The position numbers and the translations under genes are program-made. Shown in pieces: positions 46,840 through 58,895 of a stretch of 64,000 nucleotides of DNA. The notes beneath the pieces were generated by a model that searched no databases, was not told the origin of the DNA, and saw only the letters and a list, made by a program, of their open reading frames with translations. Position 1 is the first letter of the stretch; the number at the start of each line of letters is the position of its first letter. Source of the stretch: Chamaecrista fasciculata (taxonomy: Eukaryota > Streptophyta > Magnoliopsida > Fabales > Fabaceae); assembly GCA_003254925.1 (NCBI GenBank), contig QANZ01001133.1, forward strand, positions 24,486 to 88,485. Direction: 5' to 3'.

Positions 46840-47397
46840 TTCCTTTCACACTCCAATATGTTATTACTTTTTCTCAAAAACATCCATTGTTCTTCATCAT
46901 TATTTATTCCAGCAACTGTCAGATTGTTGTGGCCATCTTTATTTATTCGAAACGATGTTTTAACACAACCTTTACTCTCTATAAACATTGACCAAACAAA
47001 CCTAATGCCATTGCGTAACAAACAGAGAATGCAATTGATTAAGTTAAATAAACCCACTTGCTGCCTTACATTATTTCATATTCAGAGTATGTTATAACAA
47101 TTTTCCTTATCTTACCAAATTCTTTAATGACTAGAGGCTCATTCCACATCTTCCAGTTCTTTGCTTAACATTTAAAAATGATTACAGTGAAATCTGCTTG
47201 CGACGTAGCCACGTAGGTATGTCCATTTCTATGAGTATTGCACTGTGTGAAGCCTTCACACACCAAAAGTTCTCTATATAATTGAACCAAAGAACCATTA
47301 GCCTTTCACTACAATCAGCATATTGGCATTAGGCACCCTCTCTGTTTGCTTCAATCAACTAAGTACTCTGTTTACTTGTTTCCCAAGTTTACTGCCA
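45463..47397. other. intergenic up to the third CNL copy
   Basis: No supported gene. An (AT)n tract lies at 46812-46839. The last 200 bases carry a TATA-like ctctatataatt (about 47272) and a leader for the CNL3 start at 47398. Confidence 0.5.
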
Positions 47398-48937
47398 TGG
47401 CTGGGATGGTTGAAAGTGCTCTTCTCTCTGCCTTTCTTCAGGTGGCATTTGACAGGTGACTAGCGAGGGTTATATGTCGACGGTCGTTGCAAGCGTCGGC
47501 AGAGACATGGAATTGCTCCTTCTACGCACGGTCAGATGAAGCGTCGGTGAAGGCAAGGAGAAGCGTCGGCAAGGAATTAAAAGGGCGCTAAACTTTTCCC
47601 ACCCAGCATTTTCACTATTCCCTCCCTCTCAATTTCATTTTCACTCAATCGACAAAATTTCATTTTTAGAGTTTCAGAGCTTGCGACACCATTTCGTGAG
47701 CGACACCTTGCGAAAATTCCTCTCGCCGACGCCGTTTCCTCCATTTCAGAGCTTCTTCGCGAAAATTCCTCTCGCCGACATCGTTTCCTCCATTTCAGAG
47801 CTTCTTCGACAAATCGATCTTCTGACGCCGTTTCCCCAAATTTCTCTCTCGCGAAAATTTCTTCTGAAGCTGTTATTCGCCCAAGCCTCCATTTCCACAA
47901 ATCGATCTTCTCCTGCTAATTAATTCGTCTTCTCTTCTCTCAGATTCGACAAAATTGAAGGTAAAATTAACTAAACCATCCTTGATTTTCACTTCTAGTT
48001 TCTTCCCGGTGCGTCACTTTTCATTATCCTATCTTGTTTTTGATTTTGATTTCATCAAGTTGGACTGGGATGTGGAATATAGAGAATGAATGTTCTGTTG
48101 TCATGGAGGAAGATTATTGTGGTTTCTATTATTGGTTAGGGTACTTTAATCCTTTTAGATGCAGTAGGATTTATTTGATATTTGCCACTCCATGTTTTTC
48201 TGTGATTGTAAGAGTTATCAGTAATTTTCCAGGTGCTTTAATTCTTGTTGGTGCTTTTAGATATGGCTTACATTCCAATTTCTTTGTTGATCTGAATATG
48301 TTCGAAGATATTTCTCAAAAGCGGTTGAAAGTGGTTTACTGACAGATGAAGATGAAGTAGGATAAAACAATATTCTAGAGAAAAAGAAGGAAAAAAATAC
48401 CACCAATTAGGTTCTGCTTAAGTGTCAACTGATGTTAGAATGAAACTTCTACTTATTTTATATTTATGACTTTCCTTCGAAAATGCTTTACATCTTGTTT
48501 CATGCTTAGTTTGGAAGTCTAGTGCATTTCTTTTTACTTGTATTTGTGTGCTAAGATAGATCAAATCTTGATTGTAAGTTCTGTTCAGCATTGACTGTTT
48601 TTGTTTTCTTTTACTGATATGTCGCCAGGTCTACTACCATCAGTCTCTGCTTTATTGAAATGCTTTATTTAGTACCTCGAAAATTTGTAATTCATTGTAA
48701 GTTAGTTCCTCCATGAATATTCTGTGATTGTACAACTCAGTCACTAGAGAGATTAAATTTAAGGAGTAAAATAACAGTACCTATATAATTCGTGGACTAA
48801 ATTGATAGTTTAGTCTACATTGTTAGCTTCTTTTATTATGATTTCAGGTGACACAAGTCAGTAAATCTTTGATTGTTTTTTATGAAGGTTCTTATTTATT
48901 CTTGGAAAGGAAATTGAAATTTCCTTTCTTTGTACAG

Positions 48938-50461
48938 CACACTCAAGTTTGGATGATCATTTGGCACGATGGTTTGGGTTGAATCAGTCAAAGTACCAAT
49001 GGGCACTTGATGATTATTATGAGAGCAAGGGAGTGGTGAGTAATTATTAATTGGATGCTATTTATTGTAATATTAATGTATATGAAGCAACTTTAAGATA
49101 ATTTATACATCTTTGGTGTTTGTATACTCTTATGCTTTCATTACTTTTTTTTGATGTGCTTCCCATAGATTTGTACAAATATGTTGAAACGGTTAATTTA
49201 CTGGTATCGCTCTTTTTAACAAATTATGGTTTGGCTAAGCACATTTTCTCTGTTCTTGTTGTTCATTGCTCAATGAAGCTCTGACATCAAATGTGATTGT
49301 TTAGTTGTATGACATGTTTACACATTTTGAAGTGTTTGTTTGAAGTAATGCTCGAGTATCTCTGCTACACAAACATCATGAGAAGTGTTAACTTCCCTTG
49401 AAGAGTAATGATCATTGTAGCTTCCCTTGTAGCTTTGAAAAATCCAGGCTTTTTAAGGGAAGAAAATATTTATCCACCTTGTTAGGGAGATATGTTTTCT
49501 TATTCTCTAGCTACATCTTGAAATTGAGATCCTTTACTTTTAGTGGGTTCCTTTGTGAACTTTTTGATACCTTTTTTTACCTTGATTTGTCATGCAATAG
49601 ATCTTCTTTAACAAGATATAGCACTATGGTGTGGTAAAGTTATGAAGATGATCTGGGAAATTGACCCTCTTTCTAACAAGGTGGATAAATATTTTCTTTG
49701 ATGATTTTTTTTAAAAAAAAAAAATTCTCTTCAATTCACTATCAACGATTAGCTCTCTCCCTGTGTGTGTGAGTGACGGTGAGAGTGTATAAATACGTCT
49801 GATGAATGATCATAGATATGTTATAGCTTCCTTGCCTCAATAGTTAAATTGAGTTATGTGATTTTACTTGCCTCACTTGTTATAATCTTGACCCAATGAA
49901 CTTAGTTCATCAGGAGTGAATATGGTAGGGAAGTTGTATTTTATAGATTTCTTTTTTTTTCGCCTTCTGATCATTGTCCTTTTCCCTGAGTATGGCCCCC
50001 TTTTCCTTGTTTTCCTATGTTTTATCGTTCCCTAATAATGATCTTTTATCAAAAAGGTAGGAAGACTCACTTGGATGCCCTGCAGTTTTGTTTTATTTAA
50101 TATCTGTGATCATAGTTAATGCTACATTTTAGATCCCAATTTCATTCAACACAGAATAATAACAAATTCCTTTCAGTGATATGTTACTTCTTTCACATTT
50201 AAGAGCGAAAAGTGAGAGGAGGTTCGGTATCGAATCAAAGGGGCTTGCTGTTATACTCTGTTCTGTTAAATGAAGCAACTGTCCAGTCCAATGTTAATTT
50301 CGTATGACAATGGTTGTAGGCATGAACCAGAATACCAATAAGATTTGGCTCAAGGACTCTATCCCACTAATTATAATTGATGAATGCGTGTATTTCATTT
50401 AATGCAGGAACAAGGAGATATTAAAGTAAAAGAAATATCAAGCAAAATACAGAGTGTTTAG
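48938..50461 (+). pseudogene. captured gene fragment: last two exons of an unrecognised gene
   Basis: Exon 48938-49035, preceded by a tttgtacag acceptor, reads HSSLDDHLARWFGLNQSKYQ and on to DDYYESKGV, ending at a gtgagt donor. The next exon, 50408-50461 after an aatgcag acceptor, reads EQGDIKVKEISSKIQSV and a stop. Codon quality and splice sites are clean, so it derives from a real host gene, but I cannot name the family. It sits in the CACTA element. The 5'UTR-like stretch at 47600-47960, ending in a gtaaaa donor, may be the first exon of the same captured gene. Confidence 0.6.
49460..49698. repeat. 26-bp perfect inverted repeat with 187-bp spacer
   Basis: The left arm, 49460-49485 (aagaaaatatttatccacc then ttgttag), is mirrored exactly at 49673-49698. 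It may be a MITE or the scar of an inversion within the CACTA interior. No target duplication seen. Confidence 0.7.
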
Positions 50462-52214
50462 CAAGGCTTGGACTGGTAATGACACTGATTTGCATACTTT
50501 GTTTTTTTTTAACCAAAACATTGACATATATACTCTTGAGAATAAACAGTGTTTTCCCTTATACCAGTCCAATATTAATGTTTGAAGAATTTTAAGTTGA
50601 TTAAGCTCATCTTCATCATATATAAATCTTGTTGTGTTATATATATAAGAGAAATTTTTTTAGGATAAAGCTTCTGAAGATAATTTCATGAGCAATAATA
50701 ATGTAAGCAAAGTTTGCTCTAATTTAAAGGAAATTTTTTTTAGCAAAACTTTAATGTTTCTTGAGTTGAAGTATGCTAACTAAAAATTTTTTTTAGTTAG
50801 CATCCATAATGTATAGTTGCCAGCTTGATTATTTAATTTATTTATTTTTTAAAAACAAACTATATATATAACAAGAGTCAGTGATAGCATGCACGGTTGG
50901 ATCATCATCCATATTTTAAACAAACAATTTCTTTGGCCCTATATTTCTTGGTGATTGAGCATTCTTATACTGCAGTTCTGTATAGAAAAAATTTTCTAAT
51001 TTTCTGACATTCATTTTTTGCACTTCTTTGTTCTTCCAGTTGACCCATCCAGCTTCCAGGTTCCAACTTCAGTTTGTTTGGGGTAAATAGTTAGAAGGAA
51101 AGGTAATCATAATAATGAGAATTAGTGATGTATTAATCTATCTGTTATGTACTAATGTGATATGTCTTAGTGTTTGTGATAATGCCTCAATGAATGCCAA
51201 TTTTCTGCTATCTCTAATTCTCTATTATTCACCTTAATTTTATTGAGTAATTTTGTTTTCTGTCATTATCCTGTGAGTTGGTGTGAAAGCATTTGAAGTT
51301 TGGGACTCTCATTCTCCTTCTTCTTTGTTATTCATCTAAGGAGAGTGTCCTGTTTTAGTGCGTATGCATGTAGTCTATTTAGTTGTTTGAATGAGAGGGA
51401 GTGTATCTTAGATAAGTAGAAAAGTGTATGCTAAATCAATGTACAGAATTTTCTTGAAGATTGATATTTGATATATATGCTTTGTTGGTTGTTTGCAATT
51501 TTTTAGGATAAAAAGTGTGTAAGATTTTTTAGCAAAACTTTAATGTAAGCAAAGCTTCTATATAATTATATAATTCTCCCTTCCTTCTTCTATATATCTA
51601 TATATGATCTTCATTCATAATCTCTATCTCTATCTCTATATATACTTTTAGATAGTGATCCTTTTAGATGAATAATTGCAATAATTTGATTCTTTTATCC
51701 GTTGAAAGAATTTAGTGCTCATAGTAAGTATCATCAGATTTATCTTTCCTTTCTCCAATTTTGTTGCATCATAACATTGCCTATGCTACTGATGTTTAAA
51801 GAGTCGAGTTTAGAACACAAATCTGAACTTTCTCACTTTTAAGTTAGTATTGATCATTCTCTGTAGCTATTCATGCTTTTGTATGCTTTAATAGTTAGTT
51901 TCTGATCCAGTTTAATGACTACAACTATGGTATATATATCTAAAGGATTCACTAGTTGCTATTGTTTTCCATCTCGAAAATGTCTGTCTAGTCTAGTTTC
52001 TGTTTATAAATTATTTTCTACAGCTGCCATGCTCAGTCCTTGCTGCAAGTTTCTGTTTTAGTCCCTGCTACAAATTTCTGTTTTCATTTTGGTCACTGTT
52101 TCTGTTTCTGATTTGGTTCTTGTACCGTTTTCATTTTAGTCCCTGATGTAATATACACATTTGCAGGTTATATAGAGGCTCATCTCTTCTCATCTACAAA
52201 CTAAACATTTGCAG

Positions 52215-52433
52215 GGTGCTGATACAAAGCTAGCTGCAAACTGGGTAGTGGGTGATATTGCTGCCTTTATGAAAAATGAGAAGTTGACCATAAATGAAAT
52301 TAAATTTACTCCTGAAGAGTTGTCTGAGTTGATAGCTTCCATTAAGGATGGAGTTATCAGTGGCAAGATTGGGAAGGCGGTACACATTTCTTTGGAACTT
52401 CGGGGTGGTTCATTAAGGCCTAAGCTTCACTAA
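52215..52433 (+). pseudogene. captured C-terminal fragment of GatB (Glu-tRNA(Gln) amidotransferase subunit B)
   Basis: After an acatttgcag acceptor the frame reads [20 protein letters not shown] and then [17 protein letters not shown] and SGKIGK. This is the C-terminal YqeY/GatB-type helical domain of organellar GatB, whose enzyme converts Glu-tRNA(Gln) to Gln-tRNA(Gln) in plastids and mitochondria. After IGK the family sequence is lost and an unrelated tail leads to a stop. Only about 55 of roughly 500 residues are present, so it is not a working gene. It lies between other captured pieces and the CACTA right end. Confidence 0.8.
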
Positions 52434-55400
52434 TACTACAAACCCCATTTTATCACTTTGTATTAGGATCTTGATGGCTTGTTTAGCTGCAGCCAACTTT
52501 ATGTATACATTTGATACATTGAAGACATATATGTAAACTTTTGTAATGTTCTAATTTTAATTAATGATATAAATTTGATTTCTTTTATGAAACTTACAAG
52601 ATTATTGTTAATTTATTTTTTGTTATTGGATTATATATATCAAGAGAGTTAGATTAATTTTAATTAGCAATTTTAAAACAATTTAGAAAAAAATGAAATT
52701 ATAAAAAAAAATAACATTTAGCGACGGTTAAAACCGTTGCTAAATGCTAATGTTTAACGACGGTTGTAACTGTCGTTATCTAGCGACGCTTATAACCGTC
52801 GCTAACTAGTCAACAAGTGAGAAATTCACTTGGCAGATGGCGACGGTCAAAACCGTCGGTAAAAGTTGTCTAGCGACGGTTATCCCAACGGTTGTTAAAA
52901 CCGTCGCTAGAAGGCTGCCGACGCTGCGTTTAACGACGGTTTTGCTAACCGTCGTTAGAAACTTAGCGACGGTCAGAACCGTCGCTAAATAGCACAAAAA
53001 ACCGTCGCTAAATAGCTGATTTTTTGTAGTGTCGTTGGCCTCTCACGATGTTCTCGACTTCTTCATATGCAAACGACTCGATGAGACGTTGATCAACAAG
53101 TTGAAGATCATGCTGTTATCTCTCAACACTGTGGTTGATGATGCTGAGCAAAAGCAGATCACCAATCCAAATGTCAAAGACTGGCTTGATATGGTCAAAG
53201 ATGCTGTGTATGATGCTGAGGATGTGTTGGATGAGATTGACTATGAGGCCACCAAGCGCAAGGTGGAAGCTCAACTTCCAACTTCTGCTACTACCAAGGT
53301 ATGCAAATTCCTCCATGCTTCTGTTAGTTCCTTTGAAAAGGAAGTTGAAGCAAGGATGAAAAAAGTCCTTGAAAATCTTGAATATCTTTCAAGTCAGAAG
53401 GATATTCTAAATCTCAAAGAAGGGTCTGGTCAATCTAGATTCCAAAATATAGTACCCCCGAGACTGCCAACAACATCTTTGGTGGATGAAGATGAAGTAT
53501 ATGGTAGAAATGATGACAAAGAAATGATCATTAATTGGTTGCTATCTGAAAATGATAACCAATTATCTGTCATTTCTGTCGTGGGTATGGGTGGGCTGGG
53601 TAAGACGACTCTTGCCCAGCTTGTTTACAATGATTAGAGGGTAAATGATGCATTTGATGTAATAAGGTTGACAAGAGCAATTGTGGAGGCAATTTCTTTG
53701 TCTACCAATGATAATATTCTTGATCTGAATTTGCTTCAAATTAAATTGAAGCAATTGTTGTCTCAAAAGAGATTTCTTCTTGTGTTAGACGATGTGTGGA
53801 ACGAAAATTATATGTTATGGGAGGCCTTGCAAACACCTTTCAAATTTGGGGGTTTAGGAAGCAAAATTCTTGTAACTACCCGCAGCGGCACAGTTGCTTC
53901 AATCATGTGTTCAACTAAAATACATGATTTACAGCAATTGACCGAAGAACAAAGCTGGTCTTTGTTCAAGAGATATGCATTTCGTAGTGCAGATGCCTCT
54001 CAATCAAATTCTAGTTTAAAAGACATTGGCAGAGAAATCAGGAAGAAGTGCTAAGGGTTGCCTATAGCATTGAAAACAATTGGAAGTCTCTTGTACATGA
54101 AGTCATCTAATGAAGAATGGAAAGTTATGCTTAAAAGTGGGGTATGGGAGGAGGAGAGCACAGTTCTTCCAACTTTAAGATTGAGCTATCATTACCTTTC
54201 TTCTCCTCTTAAGAGATGCTTCGCTTATTGTTCATTATTCCCCAAAGATTATGAGTTTGACAGGGAGCTTCTTATTCAGTTGTGGATGGCTGAAAATTTT
54301 TTACAATTTGCTCATCAAAACAAAGACCTAAGGGACGTAGGTGAACAATTCTTTCATGATCTATTGTCGAGGTCACTTTTCCAACGATCAACTGGAGATA
54401 AAACACATTTTGTCATGCATGACCTTGTCAATGATATGGCAAAATATGAAGCTGGAAAGTTTTTTCATAGGTTGGAGGTTGACGAAGCAAATAATCTTGT
54501 AGAGATGACCCATCATGTTTCCTATTTAAGAAATTCTCATGAAAATTCCAAAAGTTTTGAGGCTATATTCCGAGCGAGTAGATTACGCACATTCTTGCCT
54601 CTATCTATGCAAGGTTTTCGACATACAAGTCATTCCCAGCTTCTTCATTCCATATCTAGCAAGATGATACATGATGTATTGTCCAAGTTAGGGTGCCTAC
54701 GAGTTTTGTCTTTGTCTGACTATAGCTTCCTTTCAGAGTTGCCTAATTCCATAGTGAATCTTAAACATCTACGTTATTTGGACCTTTCTGGAACTAGTAT
54801 AATGAAACTGCCAGATTCAATATGTGAACTTTATCATTTACAAACTTTGAAGTTATGGCACTGTCAATTGCTGAAAAAGTTGCCCATGGATTTACATAAA
54901 CTCAAAAATCTACTTCATCTTGATTTTCGTAAAACTCAACTGACTGAGATGCCGAAACATTTGGAGAAGTTGAAAAATCTTCAAGTTCTTTCATCATTTA
55001 TTGTGGGCAAATGTAGAGACACTGATATCAAACAGTTAAAAGAACTTAATCTTCAGGGAACACTATCAGTCTTAGAGTTGCAGAATGTAGTGTATCCTTC
55101 TGATGCTTTAGCACTCGATTTAAAAAGCAAAATACACATTGAGGAGTTAAAGTTAGGATGGAGCTTGAACAGAGATACAACACAGAATGATAAGGATGTT
55201 CTAGAGAAACTCCAACCTCACAATAGCTTGAAAAAGCTATCAATTTGCTATTATGGAGGCATTGAAAGATTTGTTTCTTTTTGACTGTCCTAAGCTCCAA
55301 AAGTTCCCCAAGGAAGGTCTGCCTAACACTCTTTCCATTCTATCAATTGAGAGTTGTCTGTTGCTCAAAAAACGGTGCCAAAAACCCAAAGGCAAAGATT

Positions 55401-55674
55401 GGGTTAACATTTCTCACATCCCTTACATTCAGATTGATGGTGATATAGTAACTTGATCAGAGCTGTTCATTGACTAGTTCATTACTTTATCAGACTATCA
55501 AGCTACTTATAAGGTATTATCTATGAGTCCTTTTTGAATTTCAAATCGTATGTTCTTATTTGTCTTTCTGTGCTTCTTTATATTTATAGATTTACTCGTT
55601 TATTTAAACTCTCCTTTTTGTAGATAAAAATAATACCAAAACTTAACTTTTTTTTTTTTTTGCAAAAATATACT

Positions 55675-55930
55675 GTTGGTCTCATATCTTTTGCTCAGGT
55701 TACAGGATTGGTCTCATGTTTCACTTTTAGTCTCAAATTTTTGGGTCAGGTACATAATTGGTCTCATATCTTTGGGTCAGGATGTCAGGTGGGATTGATC
55801 GGGAAAATTTTTGGATGAATATGGGACTAATTCTGCAATCTGACCAAAAGATATGGGATCCGAAGTGATATAGGAAATTTGTAACCTGAGCAAAAGATAT
55901 GAGACAAAAAGATATGGGATCCGAAGTGAT
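55675..55930. mobile_element. foldback element E
   Basis: ggtctcatatcttttgctca and gttac on the left (about 55678-55702) mirror gtaacctgagcaaaagatat and gagac on the right (55881-55905). Inner words atatctttgggtcag and ctgaccaaaagatatgg also pair. About 255 bp, non-coding. Resembles the other ggtcc-arm foldbacks in layout but not in sequence. Confidence 0.6.
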
Positions 55931-56006
55931 AAAATTTTGTTTTTTGATGCATTTTGATTTTTGATGATATGCTTAATGATTCTGGGTTGCTCATTTCTTT
56001 GTTTTA

Positions 56007-58560
56007 TAGTTGGAAATCTTCGTCCCTGTGGCTGGCAATGTTGGGAAAAGTATGCTGGTGATTCCAATTGATTGATCCCAATAAACAACTAAATGGAATC
56101 ACTTATGAGTTATGACTCAACATAAAAGGTGATTTCTATTTTCTTGTCTCAACATCCATTTTGCATATAGGTCATACATTGGAACTAAACCAGATTCCAA
56201 TCTGATTCCCCTATTATGGATAAAATGTTTAAATCTTTAGTCTTGATTTTGTTGATTCCAGCAAAGTATATTGTCTAAGTTTTCCAAAGCTCACTTACCC
56301 TATATTGGAACTCAACATCTTGCAATATGATTGCTGCAGCGTGGCAAAGATCATAAGGATAGAAAATGTAAAGCTCTTGTACAGCTTCAAATTCACATCC
56401 TTAAATATAACTGCTAAGGTAACATTGCAGACCAGAAAGGCAAATTGCATTCAAAGCTGGTGAAATCTATTTTCTTCTTCACATTTTCTGGGTTTCTGTT
56501 ATTATGATACTCACATTGGTCTTGTACACTCTTTTACTAGCTTGGTCTGTGAGTAGCTTTTGTGAACACTGAAGTTTATCTTACCTTCTTTCTTGAGTCA
56601 ACTTTAACTCTTTTCCCCTTCTATGCTACACAGATTGATCATGATATGTGTCACAAACTTTAACAAATCTTTTATGATTTTCTATCACACGATCAGGTAG
56701 GTACGTACACTAGCCTGTTAATTTCTAATCCAGAATGTTATGCATTTTCAAGTATACTAGCCCCCTTATTACTTATTATATTGTTGCATCTTATTTGATA
56801 TATAGTTGGGAATCTTCCTCCCTATGGCTGGCAATGTTGTGAAAAGTATGCTGGTAACTGCAGTAGACTGTTCCTTCTCAGGAAGTAAATGAATCTCTAT
56901 CTTTACTCAACTTCAAGGTGACTTCTGTTTTTTTTTTTCTTTTCTTTTTAGTCTGAACACATCCATTTTGCACATAATTCACACATTTATTCGTTGCGGT
57001 GTTTTTTTTTATTTGACAAAGATGAGATTTGTGACACACAAGATACATTTCTGTTGAATCTAGCTTTGGAACTGAACTAGATTATTACCTAGTTCCCTTA
57101 GTTTAAATGTTTGACTGTTTAGTCTTGATTTTGATGATTCCAAATAAGTTTATTATTTAAATTCCTATGACTTATTTCATTTATGGCACTGCAAAGGCTT
57201 CAATCTCCAAAGCCTTAAACAGACTAATGTTATTATTTAGAGTACTTTTGTCTTTCACTTTCTGATAACCAGTTGTACAGACATATTATCATTAGGAATG
57301 ATTTACACTTAGAAGAAGATTTATTATATGATAATATGACAAACAGATCAAAAATTGTAATGCTTTCTTTTATATGCTCTGGTGGTTGGCTTTTTTACCA
57401 ATTTTGCCACACAATGGACACAAAATATTTGGGGTATAAGCCAATAGTGAGTATCACTCTAACAATGAGTTTCTCTTTTCTTATTTTTCTTTTAAAGCAA
57501 AAATATTTGGTACTATATTTGAAATGGAATCTGCAATTCCTTTCTCTTTTTCTACATTACCCTAGGTGAGATGTTCACCATTGGTCTAGCACAAGATTAG
57601 GTACCAACTCTAGCATAAGAATTTCCAATCCAAAATGTTGTGCATGCTTGTTGGTTCTGGAGTCTTCAAATTGTTATCTTATTTGGTAGTTGGAAATGTT
57701 CCTTTCTGCAGTTGGCAATTATGTGAAAGTGTTTCTGATGCAGTGGAATACATTAACACCTTACAGAACTAAAGGGAATCACTCAACTTAAAGGTGGGGC
57801 TTTGTTCTCTTCTCTGCACAGCCATGTTTGCGAATATCTTCACGAATTGATTTATGACATTTTTTTCATCCAATCTCTGCCAATTTGAGGCTCTTGACAC
57901 ACAAGATTTAATTTTGTAGAATAAAGCTTTCTAACTAATTAAACCTTATTGCAATCTGATTCCTCTGTATTTGTCTGTCATTTTTGGTTTTGATGAAACC
58001 AGATGAGTTTATTATTTTATTCTCATGTGTAGAACTGTACGAAGATGCAGACCCAATTTTCTATGAAGGAAACAAAAAGTTCTTCCAAAGGGAATCACTG
58101 AACTTAAAGGTGACTTGTATTTTCTTATGTGAACATCCCTTTTTCACATATATATATTGATTCATTGCAATGTTTTTTTCTTTTTTCTTTTTAATCAAAA
58201 TCTCCACAAAATGAGGCTCGTGACCCACAAGATACATTATTGTTGAATCTAGCTTTTGAAGTAAACGTGATTGAAATCTAATTCCCCTATTATGGTTAAA
58301 ATTCAATCTTGATTTTGACGATGCTAAACAAGTTTATTATATAATTTCCTGAGATTTCCAAAGCTCATTCATCATCTGTTTCTTCTTTTCAAAAAGGTTG
58401 CAAATTGATTGGAGCAGCATGGCAAAGATCAGGAAAGGCAAATTGCATCCAAAGCTGCTTAAATCTCTTTTATTCTTTACATTTTCTGGGTTTTGTTATT
58501 ATGGTATTCACATTGGTCTTGTACAATCTTTTACTAGTTTGATTAATGAGTAGCACTTGT
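56007..58560 (+). repeat. CNL tail modules, second set (several copies)
   Basis: Block T recurs at about 56007-56175, 56803-56980, 57687-57850 and, shortened, 58075-58160. Block U recurs at 56335-56540 and 58413-58560. A separate word pair (cttgattttg, agtttatta) sits between them. Copies differ by many substitutions and indels and have no common reading frame. The set follows CNL3 at the same relative place as the first set follows CNL1, so they were probably duplicated together with the receptor genes. Confidence 0.7.
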
Positions 58561-58672
58561 GAAGACTGAACATTATTAACTTACCTTCTTTCTTCAGTAA
58601 CCTTTGCATATGGTTGTTGTAAAGACCTTTGTGACTTCCTTGCTGTAGATTGTTTTTAGTAAACTTTAATTG

Positions 58673-58785
58673 ACTCAAATGTGAAATGTTAGGGGTATAA
58701 TTGACAAAAAGAAAACGTTAAGGGTATAACTAAAAATGACCTCATACGTTAAGGATACCAACAGTGCTTTTATCTAAAATATAAT
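58673..58785. mobile_element. right arm of a foldback X-family element
   Basis: ttgactcaaatgtgaaatgtt, gggtataattgacaaaaag, gacctcatacgttaaggata and ccaacagt match the arm of the element at 36731. The partner arm is not adjacent. Confidence 0.6.
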
Positions 58786-58895
58786 ATATTTGAACCCATG
58801 CTTCATTTTTCATCAAATTTAATTTAAATTGATTTTTCTACAATTCTTTACAAATTTCTAATATAATCCTTTATTTACCAAAAGACTTTGCTATT

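Larger units (their letters stand above)
47460..53029. mobile_element. CACTA (CMC/En-Spm) transposon carrying host gene fragments
   Basis: The right end reads ...gattttttgtagtg at 53029, the complement of the CACTACAAAAAA terminus. Before it, 52710-53015 is an array of subterminal repeats of the type tagcgacggt / accgtcgcta in both orientations. The left side begins within related but degenerate words (tagcgagggttat, gtcgacggtcg, gcgtcggc) without the CACTA terminus, so the left tip has been lost or rearranged and no target duplication can be shown. No transposase is visible. Inside are a 5'UTR-like exon with a 49-bp tandem repeat (about 47710-47807), two spliceable exons (48938, 50408) and a GatB fragment (52215), as in gene-capturing CACTA elements. 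Confidence 0.8.
47398..55456 (+). pseudogene. broken CC-NB-LRR gene, CNL3, split by a CACTA element
   Basis: The start of a CNL (MAGMVESALLSAFLQVAFDR) lies at 47398-47457. The continuation (LASHDVLDFF...) resumes at 53033, after the transposon. It then keeps the coiled coil with DAEDVLDEIDYEA and the P-loop GMGGLGKTT. It has a stop right after LVYND (53635), and a 36-bp deletion of the RNBS-A region between two tttgat copies relative to CNL1. Another stop lies directly before the GLPL motif (54052), and most LRRs are missing between about 55255 and 55260. The final exon-end phrase GDIVT is kept. CFAYCSLFPKDYEF and VMHDLVND are present. Several independent lesions make it a pseudogene. Confidence 0.92.

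Noticed and set aside
47577-47900. 107-codon minus ORF
   Set aside because: Translation of a 49-bp tandem repeat on the antisense strand of a leader-like region.
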